Below are positions 36,396 through 47,820 of a stretch of 64,000 nt of DNA, one piece after another. The DNA is taken from contig NZ_PQWB01000028.1 in NCBI RefSeq assembly GCF_002924365.1, forward strand, positions 1-64,000, given 5' to 3'. The notes under the pieces are model-generated. The model worked only from the letters and a program-made list of their open reading frames with translations. It searched no databases and had not been told where the DNA came from. This stretch comes from Chromobacterium alticapitis. Its GTDB lineage: Bacteria; Pseudomonadota; Gammaproteobacteria; Burkholderiales; Chromobacteriaceae. The position numbers and the translations under genes are program-made. Every line of letters starts with the position of its first letter. Position 1 is the first letter of the stretch.

Positions 36396-37064
36396 TCAGT
36401 GGAAATCGCTGGCGAAACGCTCCCAGCGCGGCATCCAGTTGCCGGTGATGTCGGCGGAGGCGATCACGCCTACGGCGCGGCCGATCAGCAGATTGCGCGG
36501 CACCAGACCGAAGTAACGCGAGTCGGCGCTGTCGTCGCGGTTGTCGCCGAGCATCATGTACTGCCCCGGCGGGATCGTGATTGGACCGAAGTTGCTGCGG
36601 GCGTTGACGCCTGCCAGCCATTGCATGCGGTGCGGCGGCAGCACGCCGCTTTCTTGCAAGCGCAGCGCAGGCAGCGCCACATTGTCCGCCACGGTCTCCG
36701 TCAGTTGCTGCAGCGGTTGGTAATGGGCGGCGCGGCCGTTGATGATCAGTTCCTCATTGCGCATTTCCACCGTGTCGCCGGGCACGGCCACCAGCCGCTT
36801 GATCATCCGCATGCCGTCCTTGGGCGATGAGAAGGTGACGATGTCGCCGCGCTGAGGTTCGCCGGTGCGATGCAGGATGACGTTGCTCAAGGGCAGCTTC
36901 AGGTCGTAGGCCAGCCGGTTGACCAACACCACGTCGCCTTCCAGCACGGTGGGGCGCATCGAACCGGATGGGATCGGGTTCCAGTCCGCCACCGCGGTGC
37001 GGAACAGGCCAAACACCAAAAGGAAAACCAGGAATCCGCGATTATTGCGCAGCCAATGGCCCAT
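36396..37064 (-). CDS. lepB: Signal peptidase I
   Basis: This 222-residue membrane serine protease cleaves signal peptides on the periplasmic side. It has one N-terminal anchor (about residues 10-27), the nucleophile Ser35 in NPIPSGSMRPT, and the general base Lys89 in MIKRLVAVPGD. MLGDNRDDSADSR is the third family box. It is shorter than E. coli LepB, which has two anchors. I prefer the ATG at 37064, which has GGAAG upstream, to 37082. No rnc-era operon follows, so a second lepB may exist elsewhere. Confidence 0.93.
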   Translation of the reverse strand: MGHWLRNNRGFLVFLLVFGLFRTAVADWNPIPSGSMRPTVLEGDVVLVNRLAYDLKLPLSNVILHRTGEPQRGDIVTFSSPKDGMRMIKRLVAVPGDTVEMRNEELIINGRAAHYQPLQQLTETVADNVALPALRLQESGVLPPHRMQWLAGVNARSNFGPITIPPGQYMMLGDNRDDSADSRYFGLVPRNLLIGRAVGVIASADITGNWMPRWERFASDFH

Positions 37065-37179
37065 GTTTTTTCTTCCAATCATGTCGATATTTGAAATGCT
37101 GTCCTACGGGGCGGAGAAGGCCCACAGCCAGTCACTTCCGCGCCGCTAGCTGATTGAGACTGCGCCACGGCGGGGAAGT

Positions 37180-38139
37180 TCAGCCATCGGACAGCACCCG
37201 GATATGGGCGGCGACGCTGCGGCCCAGCGCCGACAGGTCGTAGCCGCCTTCCAGCACCGATACCACGCGGCCGGCGCAGTATTGGTCGGCTATTTGCATC
37301 AGGTGGCGCGTTACCCACTCATAGTCCGATTCCGTCAGGCCCAGCGAGCCCATGTCGTCCTCGCGGTGGGCGTCGAAGCCTGCGGAGATGAACAGCATCT
37401 GCGGCTGGAATTCGTGCAGCAGCGGCAGCCAGACGTTTTCCACCACCTCGCGGAACTCGCGTCCGCTGCTGCCGGCTTTCAGTGGCACATTGTGCATATT
37501 GGGCCCCATGGGCTGGTCGCCGCGATAGGGATAGAACGGATGCTGGAAGATGGAGATCATCAGCACGCGCGGGTCGTCGTGCAGGATTTCCTCTGTGCCG
37601 TTGCCGTGGTGCACATCGAAATCCACCACCGCCACGCGTTCGAATTTGTACTTGGCCAGCGCATGGGCCACGCCGACGGCGATGTTGTTGAAGAAGCAGA
37701 AGCCCATGGCCTTGTCGCTCTCTGCGTGGTGGCCGGGCGGGCGGATGGCGCAGAAGGCGTTGGGCGCCTTGTCCTCGGCCACCAGCTCCACCGCCTTGAC
37801 CACGGCGCCGGCGGCGCGGTGCGCCGCTTTCAGCGTGCCGGGCGACATGGCCGTGTCCGGGTCCAGGCGGAAGGTGCCGACGCTGGGCGCGCAGGCTTCC
37901 AGATATTCGACGTAGCGCGGCGGGTGGACGCGGGCCAGCTGTTCGTAGGTGACTTCAGGCGCCTCGACTTCCTGCAGGCTGTCGAAGATTTGCGAGGCCA
38001 TCAGCTGATCGCGGATGGCCGTCAGTCGTTCCGGGCATTCGGGGTGGCCCACACCCATATTGTGCTGCAGACATTCGGCATGCGTGACGTAGGCCGTCAG
38101 GCCATTGCGCTGCAGACGGTTTTTCAGCCAGGTGAACAC
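37180..38139 (-). CDS. Histone-deacetylase-family zinc hydrolase
   Basis: This 319-residue zinc-dependent amidohydrolase of the class II HDAC-like bacterial group is thought to deacetylate acetyl-lysine, polyamines or related substrates. Catalytic and zinc residues are visible in RPPGHHAESDKAMGFCFFN (His pair), VVDFDVHHGNGTEEI (Asp and His) and SAGFDAHREDDMG (Asp). It opens MFTWLKNRLQRNGLTAYVTH. It diverges from moxR. Substrate is not readable. A protein lysine acetyltransferase gene occurs at 47817, so protein deacetylation is possible. Confidence 0.92.
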   Translation of the reverse strand: MFTWLKNRLQRNGLTAYVTHAECLQHNMGVGHPECPERLTAIRDQLMASQIFDSLQEVEAPEVTYEQLARVHPPRYVEYLEACAPSVGTFRLDPDTAMSPGTLKAAHRAAGAVVKAVELVAEDKAPNAFCAIRPPGHHAESDKAMGFCFFNNIAVGVAHALAKYKFERVAVVDFDVHHGNGTEEILHDDPRVLMISIFQHPFYPYRGDQPMGPNMHNVPLKAGSSGREFREVVENVWLPLLHEFQPQMLFISAGFDAHREDDMGSLGLTESDYEWVTRHLMQIADQYCAGRVVSVLEGGYDLSALGRSVAAHIRVLSDG

Positions 38140-38212
38140 GTACGCTCCCTACGCGCTTACAATGGATAGCGAATATGTGATTTTGATAAATACTGCGCGC
38201 AACCGGGGTCAA

Positions 38213-39118
<906 letters not shown>

Positions 39119-40048
39119 ACGCTTGCGCCGCTGGTGGCTGGCGCGATTGCCTTTGCAGGACAGCTGCGAGCTGACGCAACGGCGGATTTATCTGCTGCCT
39201 ACTCGTTTTGGCCTGCTGTTGCTGGCCGTAGCGCTGGCGGTCTGGGTGGGCGCGCTGAACTACCAGGTCAGCCTGGCTTACGCGCTGGCGTTCTGGATCG
39301 CAGGCCTGACTCTGGTGGCGGTGTTGATGGCCTATCGCCAGCTGGCGGGCTTGAAGCTTTCCGCGGAGCCGGGCGGCGCGGTGTTCGCCGGCGAGACGGC
39401 GCGTTTTAGGCTGTTGCTGGACAATCCCCAGCCTTTGCCGCGTCGCTTGGCGGTCTACCCACAGGGGGTGGCGGAGGCCGCGCAAGCCTGCGCATTGGAC
39501 GGACGGGCGAGCGCGGTGGCGGAGCTGGAGACGCCCGCGCCGCGGCGTGGCTGGCTGGAGCTGCCTCTGTGCGTGGTGGAAAGCGACGCGCCCTTTGGCT
39601 TGATCCGAGCCTGGGCGGTGCTGCGGCTGAGGGCGCGTCTGCTGGTGTATCCGGCGCCTTTGCCCGACGCGGCGCGCGGCGCGAAGGAAGGAGATGACGG
39701 GGAGGGCGGGGCGAGCCAGCCGGGCGGCGACGACTTTTCGCATCTGGATGCCTACCGCTACGGCGATACGCCGCGGCAAATCGCCTGGAAAGTGCTGGCG
39801 CGGCGCGACACGCTGGCCAGCAAGCGCTTCGCCGGCGAAAGCGGAGCCGAGTTGAAACTGATCCGATGGACGGATTACGGCCAGGATGCCGACGTGGAGC
39901 GTCGCTTGTCGCGCATGGCCTGGCGGGTGGAGCAATGCGAGCGGCGGCGCCAACATTACCGCCTATGCCTGCCTGGCGCCGAAATCGGCCCGCAGCCGCG
40001 CCAGAGAGAGCTGGCGCTGGGGGCGCTGGCCCTGTTTGGAGGCCGGGA

Positions 40049-41974
40049 ATGAGCGCCGGAAGACCGTGGCGCGGCGAGCCGGTATTGCTGGCCATGGGCT
40101 GGGTCATGCTGCCGCTGGCCTGGTTTCTGCCTTTATGGCTGATGGCGGCGGCTGGCTTGGCGCTGCTGGCGCGCGCGCGCCTGGAGCGGCGCGGCGGCGC
40201 GATGCCGTCGCGCTGGCTGCTGCTGCCCTTGCTCGTCGTGTCCGTAGGGGCGGCGTGGCTGCAGTTGGGCACGTTGATAGGCAGGGAAGGCGGCGTAGCC
40301 CTGCTGACCTTGCTGATGGCGTTCAAGGCTTATGAAACGACTACCCTGCGCGATTGGCGCGTCCTGCTGGCGCTGGGCTTCTTCCTGGCGGCGATGCCGC
40401 TATTGTTCGACCAGTCGCCTTGGATGGCGGCCTGGCTGATATCGGCGCTATGGCTGCTGACCTGGGCTGCTGCCGTGCTGGCTGGCGGCTTGCCGCGCGG
40501 CAGCTGGCGCAGCGCGGCGCAGGCCTTGTTGCTATCGCTGCCCATCATGCTGGCCTTGTTCGTGGTGATGCCGCGCTTGCCGGAGCCATTGTGGAGCATG
40601 CCGAAGCCGCAGTCGTCGGCGGGCAGCGGCTTGGGCGAGGATATGGAGCCGGGCAGCATCAGCAGCCTGGTGCTGAACCGGGATCCGGCGTTCAGCGTGG
40701 TGTTCGACGGCCCTGCGCCCAGGCAGGACCAGTTGTATTGGCGGGCGATGTTGCTGGACGCGTTCGATGGCCGCCGTTGGAGCCGGGCGATGGAGGGGGG
40801 GAGGCTGTCGCAGTCGGCGGCCGGCGGCCGGCCGGTGCGCTATAGCATGACGTTGCGGGCCGACCGGGGACGGCTGCCGGCGTTGGAAATGCCGGTTGAG
40901 GCGCCGCCGGGCAGCCATCTCGCCTCCGGCGGCGTCTTGCGGCAGGACCGTAATCAGGACGAGTTGGCGCGCTATGCGATGCAGAGCTTGGTGGACGCGC
41001 GCGCGGAAGAGAGTTTGTCGCCAGGCGCGCGGGCGTTTTACACGCGGCTGCCGCCAGGCAATCCGCGCAGCCGGGTGCTGGCCGCGGAGTGGGCGTCGAC
41101 GGCGAGGGACGAGAGGGCGTTCATTCAGCAGGCGCTGCAGTATCTGCGGCAGAACGGCTTTCGTTATACCCTGCAGCCGCCGTTGCTGAGGGAGCCGCCG
41201 GTGGATCAGTTTCTGTTCGAGACCCGCGAGGGGTTCTGCGAGCATTATGCTTCGGCCTTTGCCTATCTGGCGCGCGCCGCCGGCATGCCTGCGCGGGTGG
41301 TGGTGGGCTACCAGGGAGGGGAATACAACCCGGTGGGGAAGTTCTGGCTGGTGCGTTCGTCCGATGCCCATGCCTGGACGGAAGTCTGGCTGTCAGGCGA
41401 GCGGCGCTGGCTGAGGGTGGATCCAACCTCGGCGGTGTCGCCGGGGCGGCTGGAGCGGGGAGCGGAGCAATCTTTGCCGGCGCTGCGTGACGAGGGCGCC
41501 GCCGGCGCGGTGCTGCCGCCGCGTTGGTTGCGCGGCTGGCGCCAGCAATGGCAGGCAGCCGACTTCGCCTGGCAGCAATGGGTGGTCGGCTATGACGCCA
41601 ACCGGCAACGCGGGCTGTTTCAACGGCTGGGCCTGGGCGCGGATGTGGACAGCGCAAGCGTAGCGCGCGGCTTGCTCGCCGGCATGCCGCTGGCCTTGCT
41701 GCCCTTGTTTTTGTGGTGGCGCAGGCGTCCGCGGCAGCCGCCGCTCGAGGACGGCTGGGAGTCCTTGCGACGGCGGTTGGCGCGGCGGAGCGTCGCGCTT
41801 GCGCCATCGCAAGGGCCGTTGGACTTGCTGAAGGCGGCGCGCGGCTTGCCGCGCGATGACTTCAAACAGCTCAAATGGCTGGTGGACGAGTATGTCGATC
41901 TGCGCTATCGGCGCCAACAGCCGGATGCGGCGAAGGAGCGGCGTTGGCGCCGGCGGGCGCGGCGCTGGAAATGA
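40049..41974 (+). CDS. TgpA-type transglutaminase-like membrane protease
   Basis: This 641-residue inner-membrane protein has several N-terminal membrane segments (DUF3488, about residues 10-180), a periplasmic transglutaminase-like domain, one more membrane segment and a cytoplasmic DUF4129-like tail. The Cys-His-Asp triad is visible: EGFCEHYASAF, SSDAHAWTEVW and LRVDPTSAV. TgpA of Pseudomonas is an essential periplasmic transglutaminase of this layout. The start overlaps the DUF58 stop (ATGA). A hairpin without a T-run follows (41978-41997). Confidence 0.9.
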   Translation: MSAGRPWRGEPVLLAMGWVMLPLAWFLPLWLMAAAGLALLARARLERRGGAMPSRWLLLPLLVVSVGAAWLQLGTLIGREGGVALLTLLMAFKAYETTTLRDWRVLLALGFFLAAMPLLFDQSPWMAAWLISALWLLTWAAAVLAGGLPRGSWRSAAQALLLSLPIMLALFVVMPRLPEPLWSMPKPQSSAGSGLGEDMEPGSISSLVLNRDPAFSVVFDGPAPRQDQLYWRAMLLDAFDGRRWSRAMEGGRLSQSAAGGRPVRYSMTLRADRGRLPALEMPVEAPPGSHLASGGVLRQDRNQDELARYAMQSLVDARAEESLSPGARAFYTRLPPGNPRSRVLAAEWASTARDERAFIQQALQYLRQNGFRYTLQPPLLREPPVDQFLFETREGFCEHYASAFAYLARAAGMPARVVVGYQGGEYNPVGKFWLVRSSDAHAWTEVWLSGERRWLRVDPTSAVSPGRLERGAEQSLPALRDEGAAGAVLPPRWLRGWRQQWQAADFAWQQWVVGYDANRQRGLFQRLGLGADVDSASVARGLLAGMPLALLPLFLWWRRRPRQPPLEDGWESLRRRLARRSVALAPSQGPLDLLKAARGLPRDDFKQLKWLVDEYVDLRYRRQQPDAAKERRWRRRARRWK

Positions 41975-41977
41975 CAA

Positions 41978-41997
41978 GGCCCGGCGAGAGCCGGGCC
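41978..41997. terminator. GC hairpin between convergent tgpA-like gene and rpoS
   Basis: GGCCCGGC pairs with GCCGGGCC around GAGA. No T-run follows on either side, so its efficiency as a terminator is uncertain. Confidence 0.5.
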
Positions 41998-42016
41998 GCA
42001 AGAGGGCGCTGGGCGC

Positions 42017-42967
42017 TTAGAGCAGGAAGTCTCGCGAGATGCCTTTGCGGCGCAGGATGCGGCGCAATTGCTCCAGGCCTTCGATCTGGATTTGCCGCAC
42101 GCGCTCGCGGGTCAGGCTCAGCGAAGCGGCCAACTCTTCCAGCGTGCAGATCTCGTAGCCGTTGAGGCCGTAGCGGCGCTCGATCACCAGTCGCTGCTTC
42201 TCGTTGAGCTGGCTCAGCCAGTCATGCACGAACATTTCCAGCTGGCTGTTGTGCAGCTGCAGCTCCGGCTCCTCGTGCTGTTCGTCCGGGATCGATTCGC
42301 CTATGGACAGCATGGGGTCGATGTCCAGCGGCGCGTCCAGCGAAGCCATGCGCTCGTTCAGGTTCATCACCTTGCGCACGTCGTCCACCGGCTTGCCGAC
42401 CAGGTGGGCGATTTCCTCCAGCGTCGGCTCGCGGCCGATCTGGCTTTCCAGATGGCGCGAGGCGCGCAGATAGACGTTCAGCTCCTTGATCACGTGCACC
42501 GGCAGCCGTATGGTGCGCGACTGGTTCATGATCGCCCGCTCTATGCTCTGGCGTATCCACCAGGTGGCATAGGTGGAGAAGCGAAAGCCGCGTTCCGGAT
42601 CGAACTTCTCCAGCGCGTGCATCAGGCCGATATTGCCTTCTTCGATCAGATCCAGCAGCGCCAGGCCGCGGTTGATGTAGTGCTTGGCGATGTTCACCAC
42701 CAGCCGAAGATTGTGTTCGATCATCTTCTGGCGGGCTTCGAATTCGCCGGCGACCACGCGGCGAGCCAGCGCCAGTTCTTCCTGCGGCGTCAAGAGCGCG
42801 TTGTTGCCGATGTCGTTCAGATAGATCTGGGTGACGTCGGCCACCACGTCCTCGAAGACTGAGTTGCTTTCGCTGCTTTCCTCAGCCTCGTTTTCAGCGG
42901 CGCTTTCTTCGTTGTTTTCCTCGTCGAGAATTTCGTTCTCGTCCAGGATGTCGATTTCATTGCTCAT
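42017..42967 (-). CDS. rpoS: RNA polymerase sigma factor RpoS
   Basis: This 316-residue stationary-phase/general-stress sigma factor shows region 2 ([39 protein letters not shown]), region 3 and region 4 ([20 protein letters not shown]). The acidic N-terminus ([20 protein letters not shown]) is long. The gene is the last of surE-pcm-nlpD-rpoS, so as elsewhere its main promoter probably lies inside nlpD. The nlpD-rpoS gap is short (48 bases). Confidence 0.96.
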   Translation of the reverse strand: MSNEIDILDENEILDEENNEESAAENEAEESSESNSVFEDVVADVTQIYLNDIGNNALLTPQEELALARRVVAGEFEARQKMIEHNLRLVVNIAKHYINRGLALLDLIEEGNIGLMHALEKFDPERGFRFSTYATWWIRQSIERAIMNQSRTIRLPVHVIKELNVYLRASRHLESQIGREPTLEEIAHLVGKPVDDVRKVMNLNERMASLDAPLDIDPMLSIGESIPDEQHEEPELQLHNSQLEMFVHDWLSQLNEKQRLVIERRYGLNGYEICTLEELAASLSLTRERVRQIQIEGLEQLRRILRRKGISRDFLL

Positions 42968-43015
42968 CTCTCTACCCCCGTCGCTGTCTTGTCCGGCGGG
43001 GGCAGAGCCTACCCG

Positions 43016-44110
43016 CTAGGACTTGTGTTCAAGATATTGCATCGGATCCACCGGCTTGCCGAAGCGGCGAATCTCGAAATGCAGCTTGACCTGGTCGGCA
43101 TCGGTATTGCCCATTTCGGCAATCTTCTGCCCTTTCTTGACAGTCTGTCCTTCCTTTACCAGCAACTGGCTGTTATGCGCGTATGCCGACAAGAAGGTTT
43201 TATTGTGCTTGATGATGATCAGCTTGCCGTAGCCGCGCAGCCCGGTTCCGCTGTACACCACCTTGCCATCCCCCGCGGCGAGCACCGCTTGTCCCTGGCG
43301 CCCGCTGATTTCAATGCCCTTGTTGCTGTCCGAGTAGCCCTTGATGACTTTGCCCTCGGTCGGCCAGGCCCACGCCACGGCATCCTCTTCCTGCTTGGCT
43401 GTCGGTGCGCTGGCCTCCTGCGCCGGCGCGGCGGAGACCGCCGTGCTGGCTTCCTGCTTTTTCCCCGGGGGAGGGGAAACGGGCGAACTAGATGCCTGAG
43501 CGTTGTTGTTCTTGCCGCCGCGTCCCTCGCTCTGGGCCGCGATGTCCTTGGCGGCTTCGCTGCCGTACGGCAGTTTCAGCGCCTTGGGGTAAGTCTTCGT
43601 TTCGCCGCCGGTCGCGGAGGCGGCCGCGTGTCCCGCGTTTGCGGCCAAAGCCGGAGGCGGAGCCGAGACCGGCTGGGCGGCTGGGGCCTGGGTGGTCTTG
43701 ACGGCGGGCGCCGCGCCTGGAGGCGTCAACCGCAAGACCTGTCCTACTTTGATGCCGGTGTCGGGAAGGTTGTTCCATTCTGCGACATCTTTGTACTTCA
43801 AGCCGTGGTTCAGCGAAATGCGAAACAGGTTGTCGCCCGGTTTCACCACGTAAGTCTGTTCGCCGCCAGCCGGCGCTGCCTGCTCTATCGGCTGCATGTT
43901 CAAGCCGCCGCCGTCCCGGTACGGAATGGCTTCGGTATGGTCGGGCTTGGCTGCCGGCTTGGCGGCCGGGGCCGGTTTGCTTCCTGCCATGGCCGAAGGC
44001 GTGGCGGCTTCAACCGGGGCCGCCTGTTGCACCATGCTGCTGCAACCGAACAAAGATGTGCCGAGTAGGGCGGTTAATATGTAGGCATACCTGCAATGCA
44101 TTTTTAGCAT
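43016..44110 (-). CDS. nlpD: NlpD-type LysM/M23 lipoprotein
   Basis: This 364-residue outer-membrane lipoprotein has the lipobox LFGCSS (Cys about residue 23), one LysM domain (TYVVKPGDNLFRISL), a long Pro/Ala/Ser linker and a C-terminal LytM (M23) domain. The zinc ligands of active M23 peptidases are lost: HxGxD reads NKGIEIS and HxH reads KLHFE. As in E. coli NlpD, it probably activates a septal amidase rather than cutting peptidoglycan itself. The start at 44110 (MLKMH) lacks an obvious Shine-Dalgarno; 44101 is an alternative. Confidence 0.93.
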   Translation of the reverse strand: MLKMHCRYAYILTALLGTSLFGCSSMVQQAAPVEAATPSAMAGSKPAPAAKPAAKPDHTEAIPYRDGGGLNMQPIEQAAPAGGEQTYVVKPGDNLFRISLNHGLKYKDVAEWNNLPDTGIKVGQVLRLTPPGAAPAVKTTQAPAAQPVSAPPPALAANAGHAAASATGGETKTYPKALKLPYGSEAAKDIAAQSEGRGGKNNNAQASSSPVSPPPGKKQEASTAVSAAPAQEASAPTAKQEEDAVAWAWPTEGKVIKGYSDSNKGIEISGRQGQAVLAAGDGKVVYSGTGLRGYGKLIIIKHNKTFLSAYAHNSQLLVKEGQTVKKGQKIAEMGNTDADQVKLHFEIRRFGKPVDPMQYLEHKS

Positions 44111-44184
44111 GTTTTTTTGTTGAAACGTTGAAGTTGGAGTCTTGCTCGATTGTCTGACAGTGAGAGTGTTGCGTTTTTGCAGTT

Positions 44185-44853
44185 TTAACTGCGGCCATTG
44201 AGCAGCGGCACAAATTTAACCGGATCCAGCCGGGTCTTTTGCAAACCTTGCGCTGTTTTCTCCAGCAGCCATAAATGTTGCTCGGCTTCGCCCAGCGGCA
44301 GCACCATTCTGCCGCCGTCGGCCAGTTGATCGACCAGGGCGGTCGGCATCGCGCGCGCGGCGGCGGTGACGATGATGCCGTCGAAAGGCGCGGCCTCCGC
44401 CAGCCCGGCGTAGCCGTCGCCATGGACCAGGCGGGCGTGGATCAGTTTGGCGGCGCGCAGATTGCGTCTTGCTTGGTCCAGAATCGCGGCCAGTCGTTCC
44501 ATGGAATACACTTCCGCGCCGGTCTTCAGCAGCACGGCCGTCTGGTAACCGCAGCCGGTGCCGATTTCCAGTATCTTGCCGGGCTGGCGGCCCTGAACCA
44601 GCAGCTCCGTCATCCGCGCCACCGTCAGTGGTTGGGAGATGGTCTGGCCATGGCCTATGGGCAGCGAGACATCGTCATAGGCGCGGGTGGCCAGCGCCTG
44701 ATCGACGAACAGATGGCGGGGCACCTCGTGCATGGCGGCCAGCACGCGCTCGTCGGCGATGCCGTGCTGGCGCAGGCGGTCGGTCATGCGCCGGCGCGTG
44801 CGCTCGGAAAGCATGCCATGTGCCTGGCTGGTCGGTGTCAGCGGTGAAGCCAT
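44185..44853 (-). CDS. pcm: Protein-L-isoaspartate O-methyltransferase
   Basis: This 222-residue SAM-dependent enzyme repairs isoaspartyl damage. Motif I is [15 protein letters not shown]; the pre-motif [20 protein letters not shown] and [10 protein letters not shown] are characteristic. I chose the ATG at 44853 (MASPLTPT), which overlaps the surE stop by 16 bases. The longer ORF upstream runs through surE in another frame. It sits in the conserved surE-pcm-nlpD-rpoS stress cluster. Confidence 0.95.
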   Translation of the reverse strand: MASPLTPTSQAHGMLSERTRRRMTDRLRQHGIADERVLAAMHEVPRHLFVDQALATRAYDDVSLPIGHGQTISQPLTVARMTELLVQGRQPGKILEIGTGCGYQTAVLLKTGAEVYSMERLAAILDQARRNLRAAKLIHARLVHGDGYAGLAEAAPFDGIIVTAAARAMPTALVDQLADGGRMVLPLGEAEQHLWLLEKTAQGLQKTRLDPVKFVPLLNGRS

Positions 44854-45581
44854 GTGGAAATCCTGTCCAATTGCCCGTAGGCCGTGAGATCCAGCATCAG
44901 CGGGGTAAGCGAGGGCTGGTTCGCGGCGATGCAGCCGAAGTCGGTGCCGGCGCCGGCATCCTGCACCGCGCCGACCGGTCCTACCCAGTATATCGTCTCG
45001 CCGCGCGGATTCTGTGATTTGATCACGGGCTGCGCGGCATGGCGGCGGCCCAGCCGGGTGACTTGCATTTCGCCTATCTGCTCCGGCGGCGCATCCGGCA
45101 CATTGACGTTCAGCAGCACGGGTTGGGCGAAAGGCTGCTCCAGGCAGCGCTCCACCAGTTGTGCCACAACTTTGCCGGCGCTGGCGAAATGCTTGCCGCT
45201 GTGGCCGGCCAGCGAGACGGCGATGGACGGGATGCCCAGCATGAAGCCTTCCGTGGCGGCCGCCACCGTGCCGGAGTACAGCGTGTCGTCGCCCATATTG
45301 GGGCCGTTGTTGATGCCGCTGAATATCATGTCCGGCCTGAAGTCGAGCAAGCCGGTCACCGCCAGGTGCACGCAATCGGTCGGGGTGCCATCGACGAAGT
45401 AAAAACCGTTGTCGGCCCTGCGCGCCGTCAGCGGGCGGTCCAGCGTCAGCGAGTTGCTGGCGCCGCTGCGGTCGCGCTCCGGCGCCACGACCACCACTTC
45501 GCCGTAGCGGCGCAGGGTCTGAGCCAGCATGGCTAGTCCAGGGGCGGCGTAGCCGTCATCGTTGCTCAGCAAAAACTTCAT
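44838..45581 (-). CDS. surE: 5'/3'-nucleotidase SurE
   Basis: This 247-residue metal-dependent phosphatase acts on nucleoside monophosphates and short polyphosphates. It opens [14 protein letters not shown], with the metal-binding Asp-Asp pair. [18 protein letters not shown] and [20 protein letters not shown] are family segments. It is the first gene of the stationary-phase cluster, 16 bases overlapping pcm. Confidence 0.96.
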   Translation of the reverse strand: MKFLLSNDDGYAAPGLAMLAQTLRRYGEVVVVAPERDRSGASNSLTLDRPLTARRADNGFYFVDGTPTDCVHLAVTGLLDFRPDMIFSGINNGPNMGDDTLYSGTVAAATEGFMLGIPSIAVSLAGHSGKHFASAGKVVAQLVERCLEQPFAQPVLLNVNVPDAPPEQIGEMQVTRLGRRHAAQPVIKSQNPRGETIYWVGPVGAVQDAGAGTDFGCIAANQPSLTPLMLDLTAYGQLDRISTWLHR

Positions 45582-45660
45582 ACCGTCTTTCCGTGTTCAT
45601 CCGGTGATTGTAGCGCCGCCATCATGACAGCGGATAGTGCCGGGCTGCGGCGGCGGGCCG

Positions 45661-45687
45661 TAAAAAAACCCGCGGGGGGGCGGGTTT
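45661..45687 (-). terminator. Intrinsic terminator of nadA
   Basis: On the minus strand AACCCGC pairs with GCGGGTT and is followed by T. It lies 13 bases past the nadA stop. Confidence 0.85.
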
Positions 45688-45699
45688 CTCGGCCTGCGC

Positions 45700-46617
45700 T
45701 CAGGCGTAGTAACGCTTGCTGAACTCCAGCATTCGTTCGATGGGCACGCGGGCGGCGTCCATCTGTTCGGCGGAGAGATAGTCGATGACCAGGCCCTCGC
45801 CGGCTTGCGCGCGTTTGACCGCGGCTATGGTGTTCATCTTCATGTACGGACAGGAATTGCACTGGCAGCCGGCGTAGATGGGCGCCTGCCGCAGGTCCAG
45901 GTCCGGACGGGCCAGGCCCATGTTGTACAGGATGCCGTCCTCGGTGGCGACGAAGATCACCGCCTTCGGATCGCCCTGATAAGCCTTGACCCAGTTCAGC
46001 ATGCCGGAGGTGGAGCCGACGTAATCGGCCTTCTTCAGCACCGGCAGCGGGCTTTCCGGGTGGGCGATCAGGTATTTGTCGCCAGGGGCGGCGGCGAAGG
46101 CCTCGTCCAGCGCGGCTTCGTTGAATTTGTCGTGCACTTCGCACACGGCGGACCACAAGGGCATGTCGTAGCCGTACTGATCGTTGAGATAGCCGCCCAT
46201 ATTGCGGTCCGGCGAGAAGATCACCTTCTTACCTTCGGCGTACAGATGGGCGATGATGTCGTCGACGTTGCGGCTGGTGACGATCCAGTCGGACACGGCT
46301 TTGTGCTCCGCGCTGGAGTTGATGTAGGACACGTGCACGTGGTCCGGGTAGCGCTTGCGCCACTGCGTCAGCTCGGCGACGTCGGTCTGGGTCACCAGCG
46401 AGCAGGTGGAGCCGGCGTCCGGCAGGATCACCGTGGCTTCCGGGTTGAGGATTTTCGCGGTTTCGGCCATGAAGCGCACGCCGGCGAACACGATGATGTC
46501 GGCTTGGGCTTCCTTGGCGTACAGCGACAGCTCCAGGCTGTCGCCCACCTTGTCGGCCATCTGCTGGATTTCCGGCTGGGTGTAATAATGAGCGAGTGTG
46601 ACGACGCGTTTCGTCAT
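45700..46617 (-). CDS. nadA: Quinolinate synthase NadA
   Basis: This 305-residue Fe-S enzyme condenses iminoaspartate with dihydroxyacetone phosphate to quinolinate for NAD synthesis. Cluster cysteines are visible in DAGSTCSLV, SAVCEVHDKF and CQCNSCPYMKMNT. VTLAHYYTQPEIQQMAD opens the protein. I chose the ATG at 46617 (MTKRVVTLAHY); the upstream ORF is not family sequence. It is divergent from a cation-efflux gene. nadB and nadC are not in the window. Confidence 0.95.
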   Translation of the reverse strand: MTKRVVTLAHYYTQPEIQQMADKVGDSLELSLYAKEAQADIIVFAGVRFMAETAKILNPEATVILPDAGSTCSLVTQTDVAELTQWRKRYPDHVHVSYINSSAEHKAVSDWIVTSRNVDDIIAHLYAEGKKVIFSPDRNMGGYLNDQYGYDMPLWSAVCEVHDKFNEAALDEAFAAAPGDKYLIAHPESPLPVLKKADYVGSTSGMLNWVKAYQGDPKAVIFVATEDGILYNMGLARPDLDLRQAPIYAGCQCNSCPYMKMNTIAAVKRAQAGEGLVIDYLSAEQMDAARVPIERMLEFSKRYYA

Positions 46618-46809
46618 GATGGATCGGCTCCTGCAGGCCGGGGAGGTTTTCCGGCCGGTTGCATGCTGCGGCGCAAAATACGTTTGTTGCGAAACTGTAA
46701 AGGTTAGCAATATTGTAAGGTCTGCGCCACTGGCAGAGCGGAGACACGGAGAAATTCGCCGGATCGCAAGCGGGCTTATTCATTCGTGGCGGGTTTGTCG
46801 GAGGTCAAT

Positions 46810-47820
46810 ATGACGTCCAGGTTTCATCTGCATGATGAGGGCGGCGCGGAGCCGGCGCACGACGATGGGCACGATTCCAACCATCCTCACCTGCATCGGC
46901 ATGCCGGGCCGGACGGCGCGGCGGGAAGGCGCCTGAGCAGCCGAGCGCTGTCCCGCGTGCTGGCTTTGACTTGCGCCTTCGCGCTGCTGGAGGCGCTGGG
47001 CGGCTGGTGGAGCGGCTCGCTGGCGCTGCTGTCCGACGCCGGCCACATGCTGACGGACTCGCTGTCGCTGCTGCTGGCCTTGTGGGTGGCCCGAATCGGC
47101 CGCATGCCTGCCACGGACAGGCTGTCTTTCGGCCATGGCCGGGCCGAGGTGCTGGGCGCCCTGTTCAACAGCCTGCTGCTGTTCGGCTTGTCGCTATTCA
47201 TCGTGGCGGAGGCAGTGTTGCGCTTGCGCAACCCGCATGCGGTCAACGGCGGCGGCGTGATGCTGATCGCGGCGGCCGGCTTGCTGGTGAACCTGCTGGC
47301 GGCCTGGCTGTTGAGCCAGGGGGCGCACTCGCTGAACAGCAAGGCCGCGCTGTGGCATGTGCTGGGCGATTTGTTCGGCTCGCTGGCGGCTATCGCGTCC
47401 GGCATGGTGATTTATTTCACCGGCTGGATGACGGTGGATCCGCTGCTGTCCATGCTGGTGGCGTTGCTGTTGCTGGCCGCCGCCTGGAGGCTGATCCGCC
47501 AGACCGTGCTGGTCTTGATGGAGGGCGTGCCTGGCCATTTGGACTACAACCGCATCGGCTTGGCTTTGGCGGGCATTCCCGGCGTGGCCTCGGTGCATGA
47601 TTTGCATGTGTGGACGATGTCGGCGGAGCGGGTGGCGCTGTCGGCCCATGTGCGCATTGCCGCGCCGCGCGATTGGCCGCGCATTTTGGCCGCCTGCCAG
47701 CTGATGCTGTCGCGCGAATTTTGCATAGATCACGTAACCTTGCAGGCGGAATGGCCAGTCCCGGCGCCCGCGGGCAAGCCGGTGCCGATAGACATCGTTT
47801 CCGAGGACAAGCACGAATGA
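46810..47820 (+). CDS. Cation diffusion facilitator (CzcD/ZitB type)
   Basis: This 336-residue inner-membrane antiporter exports divalent metals such as zinc. A His-rich N-terminus (HDDGHDSNHPHLHRHAG) precedes six membrane segments. The intramembrane metal site appears as SDAGHMLTDSLS (H..D) and WHVLGDLFGS, and the cytoplasmic domain includes VHDLHVWTMS. The ATG at 46810 has GGAGG upstream. It overlaps the next gene by four bases. Confidence 0.93.
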   Translation: MTSRFHLHDEGGAEPAHDDGHDSNHPHLHRHAGPDGAAGRRLSSRALSRVLALTCAFALLEALGGWWSGSLALLSDAGHMLTDSLSLLLALWVARIGRMPATDRLSFGHGRAEVLGALFNSLLLFGLSLFIVAEAVLRLRNPHAVNGGGVMLIAAAGLLVNLLAAWLLSQGAHSLNSKAALWHVLGDLFGSLAAIASGMVIYFTGWMTVDPLLSMLVALLLLAAAWRLIRQTVLVLMEGVPGHLDYNRIGLALAGIPGVASVHDLHVWTMSAERVALSAHVRIAAPRDWPRILAACQLMLSREFCIDHVTLQAEWPVPAPAGKPVPIDIVSEDKHE